From assembly GCF_001262605.1 (NCBI RefSeq), contig NZ_LGTC01000001.1, positions 62,001-126,000 on the forward strand: a stretch of DNA of 64,000 bases, written 5' to 3'. This stretch comes from Pseudobacteroides cellulosolvens ATCC 35603 = DSM 2933 (lineage in GTDB: Bacteria; Bacillota; Clostridia; Acetivibrionales; DSM-2933). Within the stretch, counting starts at the first letter, position 1. Each line of letters begins with the position of its first letter. The notes under the pieces were generated by a model. It was not told where the DNA came from and searched no databases. It was given only the letters and a program-made list of their open reading frames with translations. The translations under genes and the position numbers were made by a program. Below, piece by piece: positions 32,864-40,927 of this stretch.

Positions 32864-34339
32864 ATGGGAAGAACTTGTGCAATTTACACTGAAGATTCAA
32901 GGTTGATAACTCCCAACTGGACCATAACAGATAAGTTAAATGCCAGAACAACGTTAAGTTTTACGCTTATTTCAATTGACAATGTGAATATAGGAGATAC
33001 AGTGTTTTTTGAGATAACTCAAAACAGCATCTCGGTGTATAAAACATATTGCAAGATACTTACTATAGACAAATATGAGGCTATGCCTGGAAGAGTATTT
33101 TATAATGTTTCTGCTGTAGATGATTCCAGTATTGCAGATAAGCGGCTAATCGCAGCTGTTGCTGAAAACATGACAGCAGGTGACATTGTTAGAAATATTA
33201 TTTTGCCTGTGCTATCTGCAGATGGGGTAATTGCTGGAAATGTACAGGATGGCCCTATAATTAAAAAAGCTGTATTTAACTATATAAAATGTTCCGAGGC
33301 ACTGGATTATCTTAAGGATATCACCCAGTTTAATTGGAATATCATCCAGGAAGATGCAATTAGCTTAAACTTTTACGAAAGAAGTACCAACAAATCACCA
33401 TGGATATTGTTCGATTCGGTACAACACAGTAACTTCAAACAAAAATCAGACATGACTAAATACAGAAATACTCAATATATCCGAGGTGGGAAATGTAAAA
33501 CAGCTACCCAAACAAATGAAACTCCATCACCGAAGCCTGATGGTGATTCTAGAAATTTTATTTTGCGGTATCCTTTAGCAGAAAAACCTGTTATAGAAAT
33601 TAATTTGAACGGAACTGGATGGACTGCTATTAACCCAGCATATATAGGAGTAAACGGAATAGACAAGAATAAAAAGTGGTATTTTGCATATAACAGCAAC
33701 ACAATAACTCAAGACTCAACCGAGGCTGTTTTAACTCCTAATGATGCTGTAAGAATAACATACAAAGGGCTGCGTGATCTGTTTGTCAAAATAGATAACC
33801 CTAGCGAAATTAATAATAGAAAAATGATTGAAAGCAGCTCAGGTATCTACGAAAACATCATAAAGGAAACCAGTATTAATGATACAGATCAAGCCATACA
33901 GTACGCTCAGGCTCTACTTGAAAAATACGGTGAAATAAAAGACACAATTGACTTCAATACTAACGTTCCAGGCTTGCAAGTTGGCCAATTACTTACAGTA
34001 CAAAAGCCTTTATATGGTATCAACTCGGATTTTTTAATTGAGTCAATAACAATTAGGCCTGACGGTCCAGAAGAGGTTATTTACTCCGTACATGCTTTGG
34101 ACGGGGCAGCAGTTGGGGGATGGGAAGAATTTTTTAAAGGACTGCTTAAAACTGACAAAGAGTTTGTTATTGCAGAAAATGAAGTTATTATATTACTGCA
34201 AAACCAGTCAGAAATCAGTTCGTTTGCAGGGCAGACCAATATAAAAGTTTTTTCTGCTCTGTATCCTTCCGAAAGTTTATATCCTTCCGAGAACTTATAT
34301 CCAAATACCGCAGTTAGTGAGGTGATTATTAATGATTGA
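32864..34339 (+). CDS. Tail tip/baseplate hub protein
   Basis: 491 residues. Hub-like order: a beta domain (MGRTCAIYTEDSRLITPNW), a middle with AEALDYL-like CSEALDYLKDITQFNW, and a late FNTNVPGLQVGQLLTVQKP segment as in tail hub proteins. The C-terminus has a short repeat (SLYPSE, NLYPN). There is no separate distal tail gene between it and the tape measure, so one protein may serve both roles. Confidence 0.7.
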   Translation: MGRTCAIYTEDSRLITPNWTITDKLNARTTLSFTLISIDNVNIGDTVFFEITQNSISVYKTYCKILTIDKYEAMPGRVFYNVSAVDDSSIADKRLIAAVAENMTAGDIVRNIILPVLSADGVIAGNVQDGPIIKKAVFNYIKCSEALDYLKDITQFNWNIIQEDAISLNFYERSTNKSPWILFDSVQHSNFKQKSDMTKYRNTQYIRGGKCKTATQTNETPSPKPDGDSRNFILRYPLAEKPVIEINLNGTGWTAINPAYIGVNGIDKNKKWYFAYNSNTITQDSTEAVLTPNDAVRITYKGLRDLFVKIDNPSEINNRKMIESSSGIYENIIKETSINDTDQAIQYAQALLEKYGEIKDTIDFNTNVPGLQVGQLLTVQKPLYGINSDFLIESITIRPDGPEEVIYSVHALDGAAVGGWEEFFKGLLKTDKEFVIAENEVIILLQNQSEISSFAGQTNIKVFSALYPSESLYPSENLYPNTAVSEVIIND

Positions 34340-34799
34340 TAAAGTAGGATGGGATGGTACTTGGTATATAACAACTAAAAACAAAATAACTGGTGCTATT
34401 ACAGAAGAGAAAATAAAAAATAGAATCATGAATGCAGCACTTAATGCTTTTGCTGATTGCTTACTTGGTATTACACCAAATTATGAAATTAAGTATATGG
34501 CTGTTGGGACCAGTTCGGCTCCAATTACTGATACTGATACAAAATTAGGTTCAGAAATATTTAGGGTTCAGCCTGTAGCAGCCCCAACACGGACTAATAC
34601 CGGCGAAATCACAACGGAATTTCAGATACTTGACAGTGAGGCTGTTGCGACCATAGAGGAAATAGGGATATTTTGCGGAAGTACTGCAACATCCTCTGCA
34701 GATACGGGAAACCTTTTAAGCCGGATATTATGGCATAAAGTAAAGAGTAGCAGCGAAGAATTAACATTCAAAAGGGTTGATAAAATCCAAAGGGGGTAA
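34332..34799 (+). CDS. Tail fibre/baseplate-associated protein
   Basis: 155 residues, beta-rich. YMAVGTSSAPITDTDTKLGS, then IEEIGIFCG and LLSRILWHKV occur in small tail or fibre-adaptor proteins of Firmicute phages. It overlaps the hub gene by 8 bases. Confidence 0.65.
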   Translation: MIDKVGWDGTWYITTKNKITGAITEEKIKNRIMNAALNAFADCLLGITPNYEIKYMAVGTSSAPITDTDTKLGSEIFRVQPVAAPTRTNTGEITTEFQILDSEAVATIEEIGIFCGSTATSSADTGNLLSRILWHKVKSSSEELTFKRVDKIQRG

Positions 34800-34804
34800 T
34801 GTAA

Positions 34805-35377
34805 ATGGCTTATGAAAAAACGATTTGGACAAATGGAGGCACACCATCCATTAATGCAACAAATCTAAATAAAATTGAGCAAGGCATACATGAAATACAT
34901 AGTAGGCCAAACGCAAAACTAGTGGTTCCGCAAGACATACCAGTATTAAATTTTTCAGGAAAGAAAGTAGTATGGGGGCATGCAAATTCTGCAGATTATG
35001 GAACTCATAGAATGTCTTATGACACTCATGGGATGTTTAATGCATCAATACCAGATGAACTTGAATGCAAAGTATCCGGTAAGTATATGATTACGGTTTT
35101 CTTGACCTTTCATGGGTTGACTATTGGAGGTGGTTTACAAGCAGAGTTCTTTTATTCTAATTATCCAGACAATGAACTAGAAACACCCTTTGATCAATCA
35201 TATACTTATATTCACAAGATAGTTATGCCGCTTCGCTTACAATCCAGCGTTGAACTGCATCAGGGCGATAAATTAAGATTATATGTTTATGGGTTAAATG
35301 CAGGAGAAAATGCTGTTATTATGCAAAATGGTATTTTATCTTCTTGGATAGCAATTGAATGTTTTGAACTGATTTAG
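34805..35377 (+). CDS. Putative receptor-binding tail protein (C1q/TNF-like head)
   Basis: 190 residues. The N-terminus (MAYEKTIWTNGGTPSINATN, LNKIEQGIHEI) is the short tail-attachment region seen in phage fibres. Residues about 40-190 look like a trimeric C1q/TNF-type jelly roll (SGKYMITVFLTFHGL, QGDKLRLYVYGLNAG). The likely host-binding tip. Confidence 0.7.
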   Translation: MAYEKTIWTNGGTPSINATNLNKIEQGIHEIHSRPNAKLVVPQDIPVLNFSGKKVVWGHANSADYGTHRMSYDTHGMFNASIPDELECKVSGKYMITVFLTFHGLTIGGGLQAEFFYSNYPDNELETPFDQSYTYIHKIVMPLRLQSSVELHQGDKLRLYVYGLNAGENAVIMQNGILSSWIAIECFELI

Positions 35378-35434
35378 TTATAAGGGGAGCCGGTTGTAAT
35401 ACTCAATCAACTGAATAAGAAAGGACTGAGTACA

Positions 35435-35707
35435 ATGCCACCAGGGAATGAAGTATGTAATGAAAAACACAAGAGAGTTGACGAACAATTGAAGCACCAT
35501 GAAGCATGGTTGGGAGAGCATGAAAACAAAATAGATAGGCTTGATAGGTCAGATGCAGCAAATACTGCAAGTATCAATAACTTATGTACTAAAATTAGTG
35601 ACTTGGTAACAACCCTAAAATGGCTGATTGGCTTTGTAGTAGCACCATTAGCAGGAGGCTTGATAGGTCTCTTTTTTTATGCTCTGCAAAAAGGAATGTT
35701 TAGATAA
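35435..35707 (+). CDS. XhlA-like holin-associated protein
   Basis: 90 residues. A charged coiled coil (NEKHKRVDEQLKHHEAWLG) precedes one C-terminal helix (WLIGFVVAPLAGGLIGLFFYAL). This matches the XhlA/hemolysin XhlA type that works with holins. Just upstream of the endolysin. Confidence 0.82.
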   Translation: MPPGNEVCNEKHKRVDEQLKHHEAWLGEHENKIDRLDRSDAANTASINNLCTKISDLVTTLKWLIGFVVAPLAGGLIGLFFYALQKGMFR

Positions 35708-35728
35708 TATGAAGGGAGGACGATTAAC

Positions 35729-36493
35729 TTGCGAAACGACATCCAAATAATTATCGATCCAGGACATGGTGGGACCGAAACTGGAGCTGTGGCCAATGGA
35801 TACAAAGAAAAGGACCTGAATTTAGAAATTAGCCTTGAGCTTGCAAGAGTGCTTCGAGGCTATTTTTCTGGGGTTCTAATGACCAGGACAAAAGATGAAT
35901 ACTTTGATCTGTCCCGGAGAGCTGCTTGGGTAGCAAAAAAGGCTGCAGAGTTTTCCGGAAAAACGATATGCCCTTGTGTTCATCTTAATGCCTATAACGG
36001 TCAGGCTAGAGGGGCAGAGGTTATATACTCAATCCATTCCGATGCAAAATTAGCTACTTGTATTGTAGAAAAGATTTGTTCCTTGGGTTTGCCTTTCAGG
36101 AGAGTATTTAGCAAGGAATCTAGTGTTAACAAAGGCCAGGATTATTATTGCATGCACAGGGCAACCGGATCGGCTCAAACAGTTATTATCGAAAGTCTCT
36201 TCTTGGATAACGCATATGATGTGGCATTTTTGAAACAACCTGAATTCATTCCGAAGTTGGCCCAGAAGATAGGCGAAGGACTCCTTACTTATCTGCAAAT
36301 TCCGGAAGAAAAACCAAAGCCAGCAACTCTGCAACTACAACAACCACCAAAGATCCATCAATTCAAAAAGGACAATGATGAGTTGATGGCTGCCGGGATC
36401 CTGAAGAGCGATCACACATTAACACTTGATAACCAAGCCACCGAAGGCTTTGTTATAGCACTTGTAAACAGATTAAGAAAGGATGGTAAATAA
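35729..36493 (+). CDS. Endolysin, N-acetylmuramoyl-L-alanine amidase (Amidase_3)
   Basis: 254 residues, TTG 35729 after GGGAGGA. Zinc ligands and catalytic residues are visible: DPGHGGTETGA (His), YKEKDLNLEIS (Glu), CVHLNAYNG (His), VIIESLFLDN (Glu). A proline-rich linker leads to a short C-terminal domain (HQFKKDNDELMAAGIL). It cuts the amide bond in peptidoglycan at lysis. A 96-bp copy of its 3' region lies at 40302. Confidence 0.92.
   Translation: MRNDIQIIIDPGHGGTETGAVANGYKEKDLNLEISLELARVLRGYFSGVLMTRTKDEYFDLSRRAAWVAKKAAEFSGKTICPCVHLNAYNGQARGAEVIYSIHSDAKLATCIVEKICSLGLPFRRVFSKESSVNKGQDYYCMHRATGSAQTVIIESLFLDNAYDVAFLKQPEFIPKLAQKIGEGLLTYLQIPEEKPKPATLQLQQPPKIHQFKKDNDELMAAGILKSDHTLTLDNQATEGFVIALVNRLRKDGK
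36345..36440 (+). repeat. Endolysin segment duplicated at the right prophage end (copy 1)
   Basis: Matches 40302-40397 over 96 bases in the same orientation with about four differences. Confidence 0.9.
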
Positions 36494-36495
36494 TC

Positions 36496-36873
36496 ATGAA
36501 TCAATTTTTAACGCCTGAGGTTGTGAGCCTCATTATTACAGCCGTAATCGTGCCGGCACTGGTTAAAGGAATTAAGCTTGCAGGGAAGGCACTGGAAAAC
36601 AAAATAGGTAATGATAAGTTTGATAAGTACATAGTTATCGCAGAGGATGCAGTGGAAACAGCGGTTGTTTCTGTGGGCCAAACGGTGGTTGATACGCTAA
36701 AGAAAAACGGTGAGTTTGACCAGGCAGCCAAGGAAGAGGTATTTACTCAAGCTAAACAATTGGCTGTTAATATAATGGGTTATGCAGCAAGAAATGAGTT
36801 AGCTAAGTTATATGGGGACTTGGACGCATGGCTTGATAATAAAATAGAGTATTATGTAAAAAAGACAAAATAA
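36496..36873 (+). CDS. Holin, LLH family
   Basis: 125 residues. One N-terminal helix (VVSLIITAVIVPALVKGIKL), then an amphipathic helical region with DKYIVIAEDAVETAV, typical of LLH-type phage holins. Makes the membrane hole that releases the endolysin. Two bases after the endolysin stop; a terminator follows. Confidence 0.82.
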   Translation: MNQFLTPEVVSLIITAVIVPALVKGIKLAGKALENKIGNDKFDKYIVIAEDAVETAVVSVGQTVVDTLKKNGEFDQAAKEEVFTQAKQLAVNIMGYAARNELAKLYGDLDAWLDNKIEYYVKKTK

Positions 36874-36877
36874 CAAT

Positions 36878-36905
36878 AGCAGGGGAAACCCTGCTTCTAA
36901 TTTTA
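36878..36905 (+). terminator. Terminator after the lysis module
   Basis: AGCAGGG (36878-36884), GAAA loop, CCCTGCT (36889-36895), then a T-rich stretch. Stable tetraloop hairpin ending the late operon. Confidence 0.7.
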
Positions 36906-36931
36906 ATTTAAAACATAGGGGGATACTAATT

Positions 36932-37684
36932 ATGAAAAGCTTTATTAGTTGGATAGGTGGTAAGAACTATCTTAAGAAAACTATTTGCGACAGAATGCCA
37001 GCACACTTTGGACGATACATTGAAGTATTCGGTGGTGCTGCATGGGTACTATTTCATAAGGATAGACATGCAGAAATAGAGATTTATAATGATTATAACA
37101 GCGACCTGGTTAATTTATTCCGGTGCGTTAAATTTCATTGTGAGGAGCTGCAGAGGGAGCTTTCCTTTATGCTTAATTCCAGGGAGCTATTTGAGGATTT
37201 CAAAGCTCAGTACAATACAAGAGGTTTAACAGATATACAGAGAGCTGCAAGGTTCTTCATAGTTTTAAGAATTTCTTATGGCTCAAACGGCAGGAACTAT
37301 GGATGCGTTAAAAAGGATATCCAGGTAATGGCTCAATATCTTAACAGCATATCAAAGCGGCTTTCCAAGGTTGTTGTGGAAAACAAGGATTTTGAGGACC
37401 TTATAACAGTATATGACCGTCCTGATGCACTGATCTATTGCGATCCACCTTACTATGGCACTGAAAAATATTATCAGGCTCAGTTTACCCATGAAGATCA
37501 TGTAAGGTTGGGCCAGAGGCTGGAAAATATAAAAGGCAAGTTTATTCTTTCATATAATGATCATGGGTACATAAGGGAGCTTTATAGAAATTATCATATT
37601 GAAGAGGTCGAGAGACTTCATAATTTGGTTAGTCGATACGATCAGGATCGGAGCTATAAGGAATTGTTGATAAGAAATTATTGA
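36932..37684 (+). CDS. DNA adenine methyltransferase (Dam-type)
   Basis: 250 residues. SFISWIGGKNYLKKTI (AdoMet loop) and the catalytic DPPY in IYCDPPYYGTEKYY identify a D12-class N6-adenine methylase. The phage enzyme probably protects DNA from host restriction. GGGGGATACT precedes the ATG; no cognate nuclease gene is adjacent. Confidence 0.93.
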   Translation: MKSFISWIGGKNYLKKTICDRMPAHFGRYIEVFGGAAWVLFHKDRHAEIEIYNDYNSDLVNLFRCVKFHCEELQRELSFMLNSRELFEDFKAQYNTRGLTDIQRAARFFIVLRISYGSNGRNYGCVKKDIQVMAQYLNSISKRLSKVVVENKDFEDLITVYDRPDALIYCDPPYYGTEKYYQAQFTHEDHVRLGQRLENIKGKFILSYNDHGYIRELYRNYHIEEVERLHNLVSRYDQDRSYKELLIRNY

Positions 37685-37793
37685 AATTTCCAAGCGTTTG
37701 AAAATATGAAAACTTTATATGATACAAATTAAAGTTTTACAGAAAAATCTATTGTTTTTGCAACTACATTGTCAATATTTATTTATATATATA

Positions 37794-37822
37794 TTGCTGC
37801 TGCTATATAAGTGTAATATAAT
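37794..37822 (+). promoter_or_regulatory. Promoter of the right-end accessory genes
   Basis: TTGCTG (37794-37799), 17-nt spacer, TATAAT (37817-37822). It lies in the AT-rich gap 37685-37887 after the Dam gene and could express the following membrane genes in the lysogen. Confidence 0.6.
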
Positions 37823-37887
37823 TATGGTGGATTATGTACTATCTGGTAGAGAGTATTTTGTTTAATAGATATTGTTTGGAGGTATAA

Positions 37888-38322
37888 ATGGATTCAGTTA
37901 CTAAATTTCTTAATAATCAGTGGATATCAGGAGTATGTGCTTCATTAATAGCAGCAGCTATCGTATCATTGTTAAGCCGAAAATTTTTAGGTAAGAAAGC
38001 ATCAGATACTGGTTATAGTATTTATTGCCTGTTCTTAGGTATGATGGGTTTTATATCAGTTGCATTTATATTTATCCTAAGTAGCGATGTATTTAAGTCT
38101 CAAACGCTAAAAATGGAAAGTGAAGGGTTTTTTGCTTTTGTTAAAATTTATATGAGTTTATTCTTTCCCATAATTTTAGGTGTGGTTTTTGTTACTCTCT
38201 TTATTATTTATAAAGATTTTTCTGTTAGATCCTTGGATTCGATAGACAAGATGGTTAAAGGAAATACAGATATTATAAAAAAATCTCTAAACAAACAAAA
38301 GGATGCTTCAAAAGGCAATTAA
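37888..38322 (+). CDS. Three-helix membrane protein, accessory
   Basis: 144 residues with helices around 14-32, 43-67 and 85-108, and a charged cytoplasmic tail (SLDSIDKMVKGNTDIIKKSL). TTGGAGG precedes ATG 37888. First gene of a four-gene cassette with its own promoter. Family unknown. Confidence 0.65.
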   Translation: MDSVTKFLNNQWISGVCASLIAAAIVSLLSRKFLGKKASDTGYSIYCLFLGMMGFISVAFIFILSSDVFKSQTLKMESEGFFAFVKIYMSLFFPIILGVVFVTLFIIYKDFSVRSLDSIDKMVKGNTDIIKKSLNKQKDASKGN

Positions 38323-38345
38323 ATAGCAGTTGTTGGGGTGTTTAT

Positions 38346-38804
38346 ATGAAGAAAATGTTTATTATAGGCAGCACCGTTATATTACTTATTGGCTCTGTAA
38401 TAGGTTTTAGGCTGTACAAGTATTACAACTATTCTGGCGAGCTTATAGGCATAAGAGGTACTTACACATATCACAGGGATAATTGTGCCTTTGTTAAAAA
38501 GGCTAGTGCCGATAAGCTGATATTTATTGATAGCCTGAAAGAAGCTGCAGAACATGAATACAGGTCATGCAAAAGCTGTAATCCTCCAGCCAATGATAAG
38601 TATGTTGCAGAAATTGAAAAGCAAAAGCAATTAGTAGAAAAAGAAAGATTATCTAAAGTTAGACAAGATTTATTAGATGGTAAGTCTTTAAAAGCAGCAG
38701 ATGTAATTGAACTATATGAAAAGGGATTTATAACAAAGGAAGAATATGATAAATATGAATCAAAATTTTCTGTGACTACATCAAGGTATTCCTTACCTGA
38801 ATGA
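38346..38804 (+). CDS. Membrane-anchored protein with Ada-like Cys motif
   Basis: 152 residues: an N-terminal anchor helix (MFIIGSTVILLIGSVIGF) and an external Ada-like zinc motif, TYTYHRDNCAFV then HEYRSCKSCNP. The C-terminal helix (AADVIELYEKGFITKEEYDKY) resembles a SHOCT segment. Ada-like YHxxxC...CKxC modules occur in nuclease and surface proteins. No catalytic site is clear. Confidence 0.6.
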   Translation: MKKMFIIGSTVILLIGSVIGFRLYKYYNYSGELIGIRGTYTYHRDNCAFVKKASADKLIFIDSLKEAAEHEYRSCKSCNPPANDKYVAEIEKQKQLVEKERLSKVRQDLLDGKSLKAADVIELYEKGFITKEEYDKYESKFSVTTSRYSLPE

Positions 38805-38855
38805 AGAATTTACATGCCTTAATATTTTAGATAAAATAAGGAATAAGGGAGATTT

Positions 38856-39653
38856 ATGGATATTCAACCAACAGCTAATAAAGAAAAAATAACATCCAAA
38901 ATAAAGAATTTCTTCTCGAATCCTTGGGTTGGAATTATTACTTCAATTTGTACAATTCTAGGTTTTATTTTAGCCTTTTATTTTTATTATTCATCAATAA
39001 GTAATAGGGAACTGTCTTATGCAGTCTATCCTTTAAAGGTATCAGCACTAAAGAGTGGGCAAGTATCTGACCTGAGAGTATCCTATAAAGGCAAAAATAT
39101 AGATGGTGATATTAGTATTGCTCAAATAGAGATATGGAATAAAGGTAAACTATCAATAAGGCCAGGTGATATACTTGAAAATCTTAAAATAAGTACTGTT
39201 CCAACTGTTCCGATTTTAGAAGCATCAATTAGGAAAAAGAGTAGGGATATTATTGATTTAAAGCTTGATGATAGGTATTATGATAAAGGCTATGTTCCAT
39301 TCAATTTCAAAATCATGGAGAAAAATGACGGTGCGGTTATTCAGCTTATTTATGTGGGAAAAGACGATGTTGAATTTAAAGTTCAAGGTATTATTGAAGG
39401 ACAGCCAACTTTAAAATCAATTGAACTTACTAATAGATCTAATAAAAAAGCAAGTCCAATCCTTGAATTTTTAGGAATGCTTTTTATTGAATTTTTTATT
39501 TTTGCGATTTATATCATTATTTGTATAGTAAAAAAAGTGAAAATTGACAATGTCATTACAAGGATCATTTTATTTGCTGCTGGGATATTCGGAGTACTAT
39601 GCTTACTAATTGCATTTATATCTTACACTCAAATACCTTTGAATTTTGAATAA
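38856..39653 (+). CDS. Membrane protein with extracytoplasmic beta domain
   Basis: 265 residues. Helix at about 31-52 (WVGIITSICTILGFILAFY), then a beta-rich domain (residues 60-200; RVSYKGKNIDGDISIAQIEI), then two C-terminal helices. Similar-looking proteins occur as hypothetical genes in accessory islands, but I know of no function. Own ribosome binding site AAGGGAG. Confidence 0.6.
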   Translation: MDIQPTANKEKITSKIKNFFSNPWVGIITSICTILGFILAFYFYYSSISNRELSYAVYPLKVSALKSGQVSDLRVSYKGKNIDGDISIAQIEIWNKGKLSIRPGDILENLKISTVPTVPILEASIRKKSRDIIDLKLDDRYYDKGYVPFNFKIMEKNDGAVIQLIYVGKDDVEFKVQGIIEGQPTLKSIELTNRSNKKASPILEFLGMLFIEFFIFAIYIIICIVKKVKIDNVITRIILFAAGIFGVLCLLIAFISYTQIPLNFE

Positions 39654-39687
39654 AAATATATAGGTTCTAAATAAAGGAGATTTCACT

Positions 39688-39999
39688 ATGAGATATGGAC
39701 TTTTAGTAATTATAAGCTTAGGGGTATTATATTTTATATTTGGTTTTATTTTAGTCAAGATTGGTTGGCTTGATGCAAATACCTATAATTCATTCTCAAC
39801 AATTGTTGGTGGTGTAGCCACCTTATGTGGATTATTTACATTTGCATTGCCTAAATTAACACCAAAAGATATTGAAAAATTAGAGATAGACTCCTTTCGC
39901 CGAATGTCCAAGGTAGGTGAAGAGTTGATCTCTAAGAATAAAGAAATAGATTTAAAAACCACTCCTAAAGAAATCAAAACATTAAGAATTCCAATGTAA
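39688..39999 (+). CDS. Two-helix membrane protein, probably truncated
   Basis: 103 residues. Helices GLLVIISLGVLYFIFGFIL and the region around TIVGGVATLCGLFTFAL are followed by a cytoplasmic coiled tail. AAAGGAG lies well placed before ATG 39688. The tail ends abruptly where sequence turns into an antisense gene fragment, so the 3' end appears to be lost. Confidence 0.55.
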   Translation: MRYGLLVIISLGVLYFIFGFILVKIGWLDANTYNSFSTIVGGVATLCGLFTFALPKLTPKDIEKLEIDSFRRMSKVGEELISKNKEIDLKTTPKEIKTLRIPM

Positions 40000-40002
40000 G
40001 TG

Positions 40003-40300
40003 TTGATGTACATAGCTGATGTATTTTCTGGTTGTCCCTTGTATAAGCTTTCTAAAAAGTTGTATATGTTAACCAAATCTTTTTTGTCTTCATATAATTT
40101 TTTTATAAAGTAAAGGAGCAATTTCAAATTGTAAGAAAAGTCTTGTCGCAAATTACAAATCATATAATTTAATAATTCTTTCATGTTGCTTATGCCATTT
40201 GATGTGATAATGTCATCATCGTTTGAATTTACAATGAAAGCTTGTATTGTATAATCCATGTTTTCTATTTTGGTTGTAACACTTTCTTCGAGCGAGGCTA
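40003..40300 (-). pseudogene. Fragment of an unidentified gene on the opposite strand
   Basis: On the minus strand this stretch reads as a plausible protein piece (IQAFIVNSNDDDIITSNGIS, then LLLYFIKKLYEDKKDLVNIY). It has no good ribosome binding site and loses sense on both sides. To the left it becomes antisense of the 39688 gene, and to the right it enters the duplicated endolysin segment. Best explained as recombination debris. Confidence 0.45.
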
Positions 40301-40301
40301 A

Positions 40302-40397
40302 CACCAAAGATCCATCAATTTAAAAAGGACAATGATGAGTTGATGGCTGCCGGGATCCTGGAGAGCGATCATACATCAACACTTGATAACCAAGCCA
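40302..40397 (+). repeat. Endolysin segment duplicated (copy 2)
   Basis: Same 96 bases as 36345-36440 with about four substitutions. Orphan copy, not part of an open frame. Confidence 0.9.
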
Positions 40398-40503
40398 ATT
40401 ATTTTGTTTGGTTATAATCATCATTAAAATTTATGATAATACTGGAAAATTGGTTTCAGCAAAATAAGGTGACGGGTATTGCTTTTTTTGCTATAATTAA
40501 TTA

Positions 40504-40534
40504 AAATAGCTTGGAGGATAACTCCAAGCTATTT
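40504..40534. terminator. Perfect 13-bp stem-loop
   Basis: AAATAGCTTGGAG (40504-40516) pairs with CTCCAAGCTATTT (40522-40534) over a 5-nt loop. No long U-tract follows on the right. An A/T-rich flank on the left makes it usable on the minus strand. Confidence 0.5.
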
Positions 40535-40760
40535 ACTAAGTAGTATAACAATATGTACATAGCTAACAGGTAGCTAACAAACAGCTTTTGAAATGGCTTG
40601 TTATCAACGAGGACAGTTCTCAAAGAGATAATTGAAAGTCTTCGAATTGAAGAAATCTCCAAACGTTTGGAAATTTGATGTTAAGTTATACCATCTTTAA
40701 CCGATATACATATTGCCATTAGTTTATTAGTAATATCAATATACATAGTATATCCTTTTC

Positions 40761-40785
40761 AACCCTCATTGAGGGTTATTTTTTT
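40761..40785 (+). terminator. Intrinsic terminator
   Basis: AACCCTC (40761-40767) pairs with GAGGGTT (40771-40777), followed by ATTTTTTT. Confidence 0.7.
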
Positions 40786-40866
40786 AATATGATATTGTAG
40801 TATTAATATAGGTATACTATAATATAAATGAGGAAATATTTTTGACTTTTCCTCCCCTTAATATAT

Positions 40867-40891
40867 AGCTCCCAAATCGGGAGCTTTTTTT
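40867..40891 (+). terminator. Intrinsic terminator beside attR
   Basis: AGCTCCC (40867-40873) pairs with GGGAGCT (40879-40885) over AAATC, followed by a T-tract to 40891. It ends 10 bases before the attachment arm and would insulate the phage from host transcription. Confidence 0.75.
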
Positions 40892-40900
40892 ATATGTCCT

Positions 40901-40927
40901 TCATATAGCATATAACGAACGATACGC
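40901..40927 (+). other. attR (right prophage junction)
   Basis: The phage arm TCATATAGCATAT (40901-40913) and shared core AACGA (40914-40918) are followed by host ACGATACGC. Together with attL it defines attP arms (13 bp inverted, perfect) and an attB inside the recombinase codons N-E-R-Y-A. Confidence 0.87.

Larger units (their letters stand above)
40398..40900. other. Gene-poor right end of the prophage
   Basis: No convincing gene. Contains three stem-loops listed separately and a short relic frame ending EEISKRLEI near 40675 that resembles the sequence just after the Dam stop (EISKRLKI in another frame). Suggests decayed copies of right-end phage genes. Confidence 0.45.
3195..40918. mobile_element. 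HK97-type siphoprophage integrated by a serine integrase
   Basis: About 37.7 kb with a full module order: integrase, lysogeny switch, replication, late regulator, HNH and terminase, head, tail, lysis, Dam and accessory genes. The borders are defined by the broken host recombinase on both sides and by half-sites that reassemble into a symmetric attP. All core structural genes are intact, so the phage may be inducible. Inserted cargo includes the HEPN cassette (about 18.8-20.0 kb), an acyltransferase (27.0-28.0 kb) and membrane genes (37.9-40.0 kb). The right end shows rearrangement debris. Confidence 0.93.

Noticed and set aside
39783..40307. Single 174-aa gene on the minus strand
   Set aside because: Its C-terminal half is simply the antisense of the well-supported 39688 gene, and its start lies inside the copied endolysin segment. 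Only the middle looks like real protein, so it is listed as a fragment.
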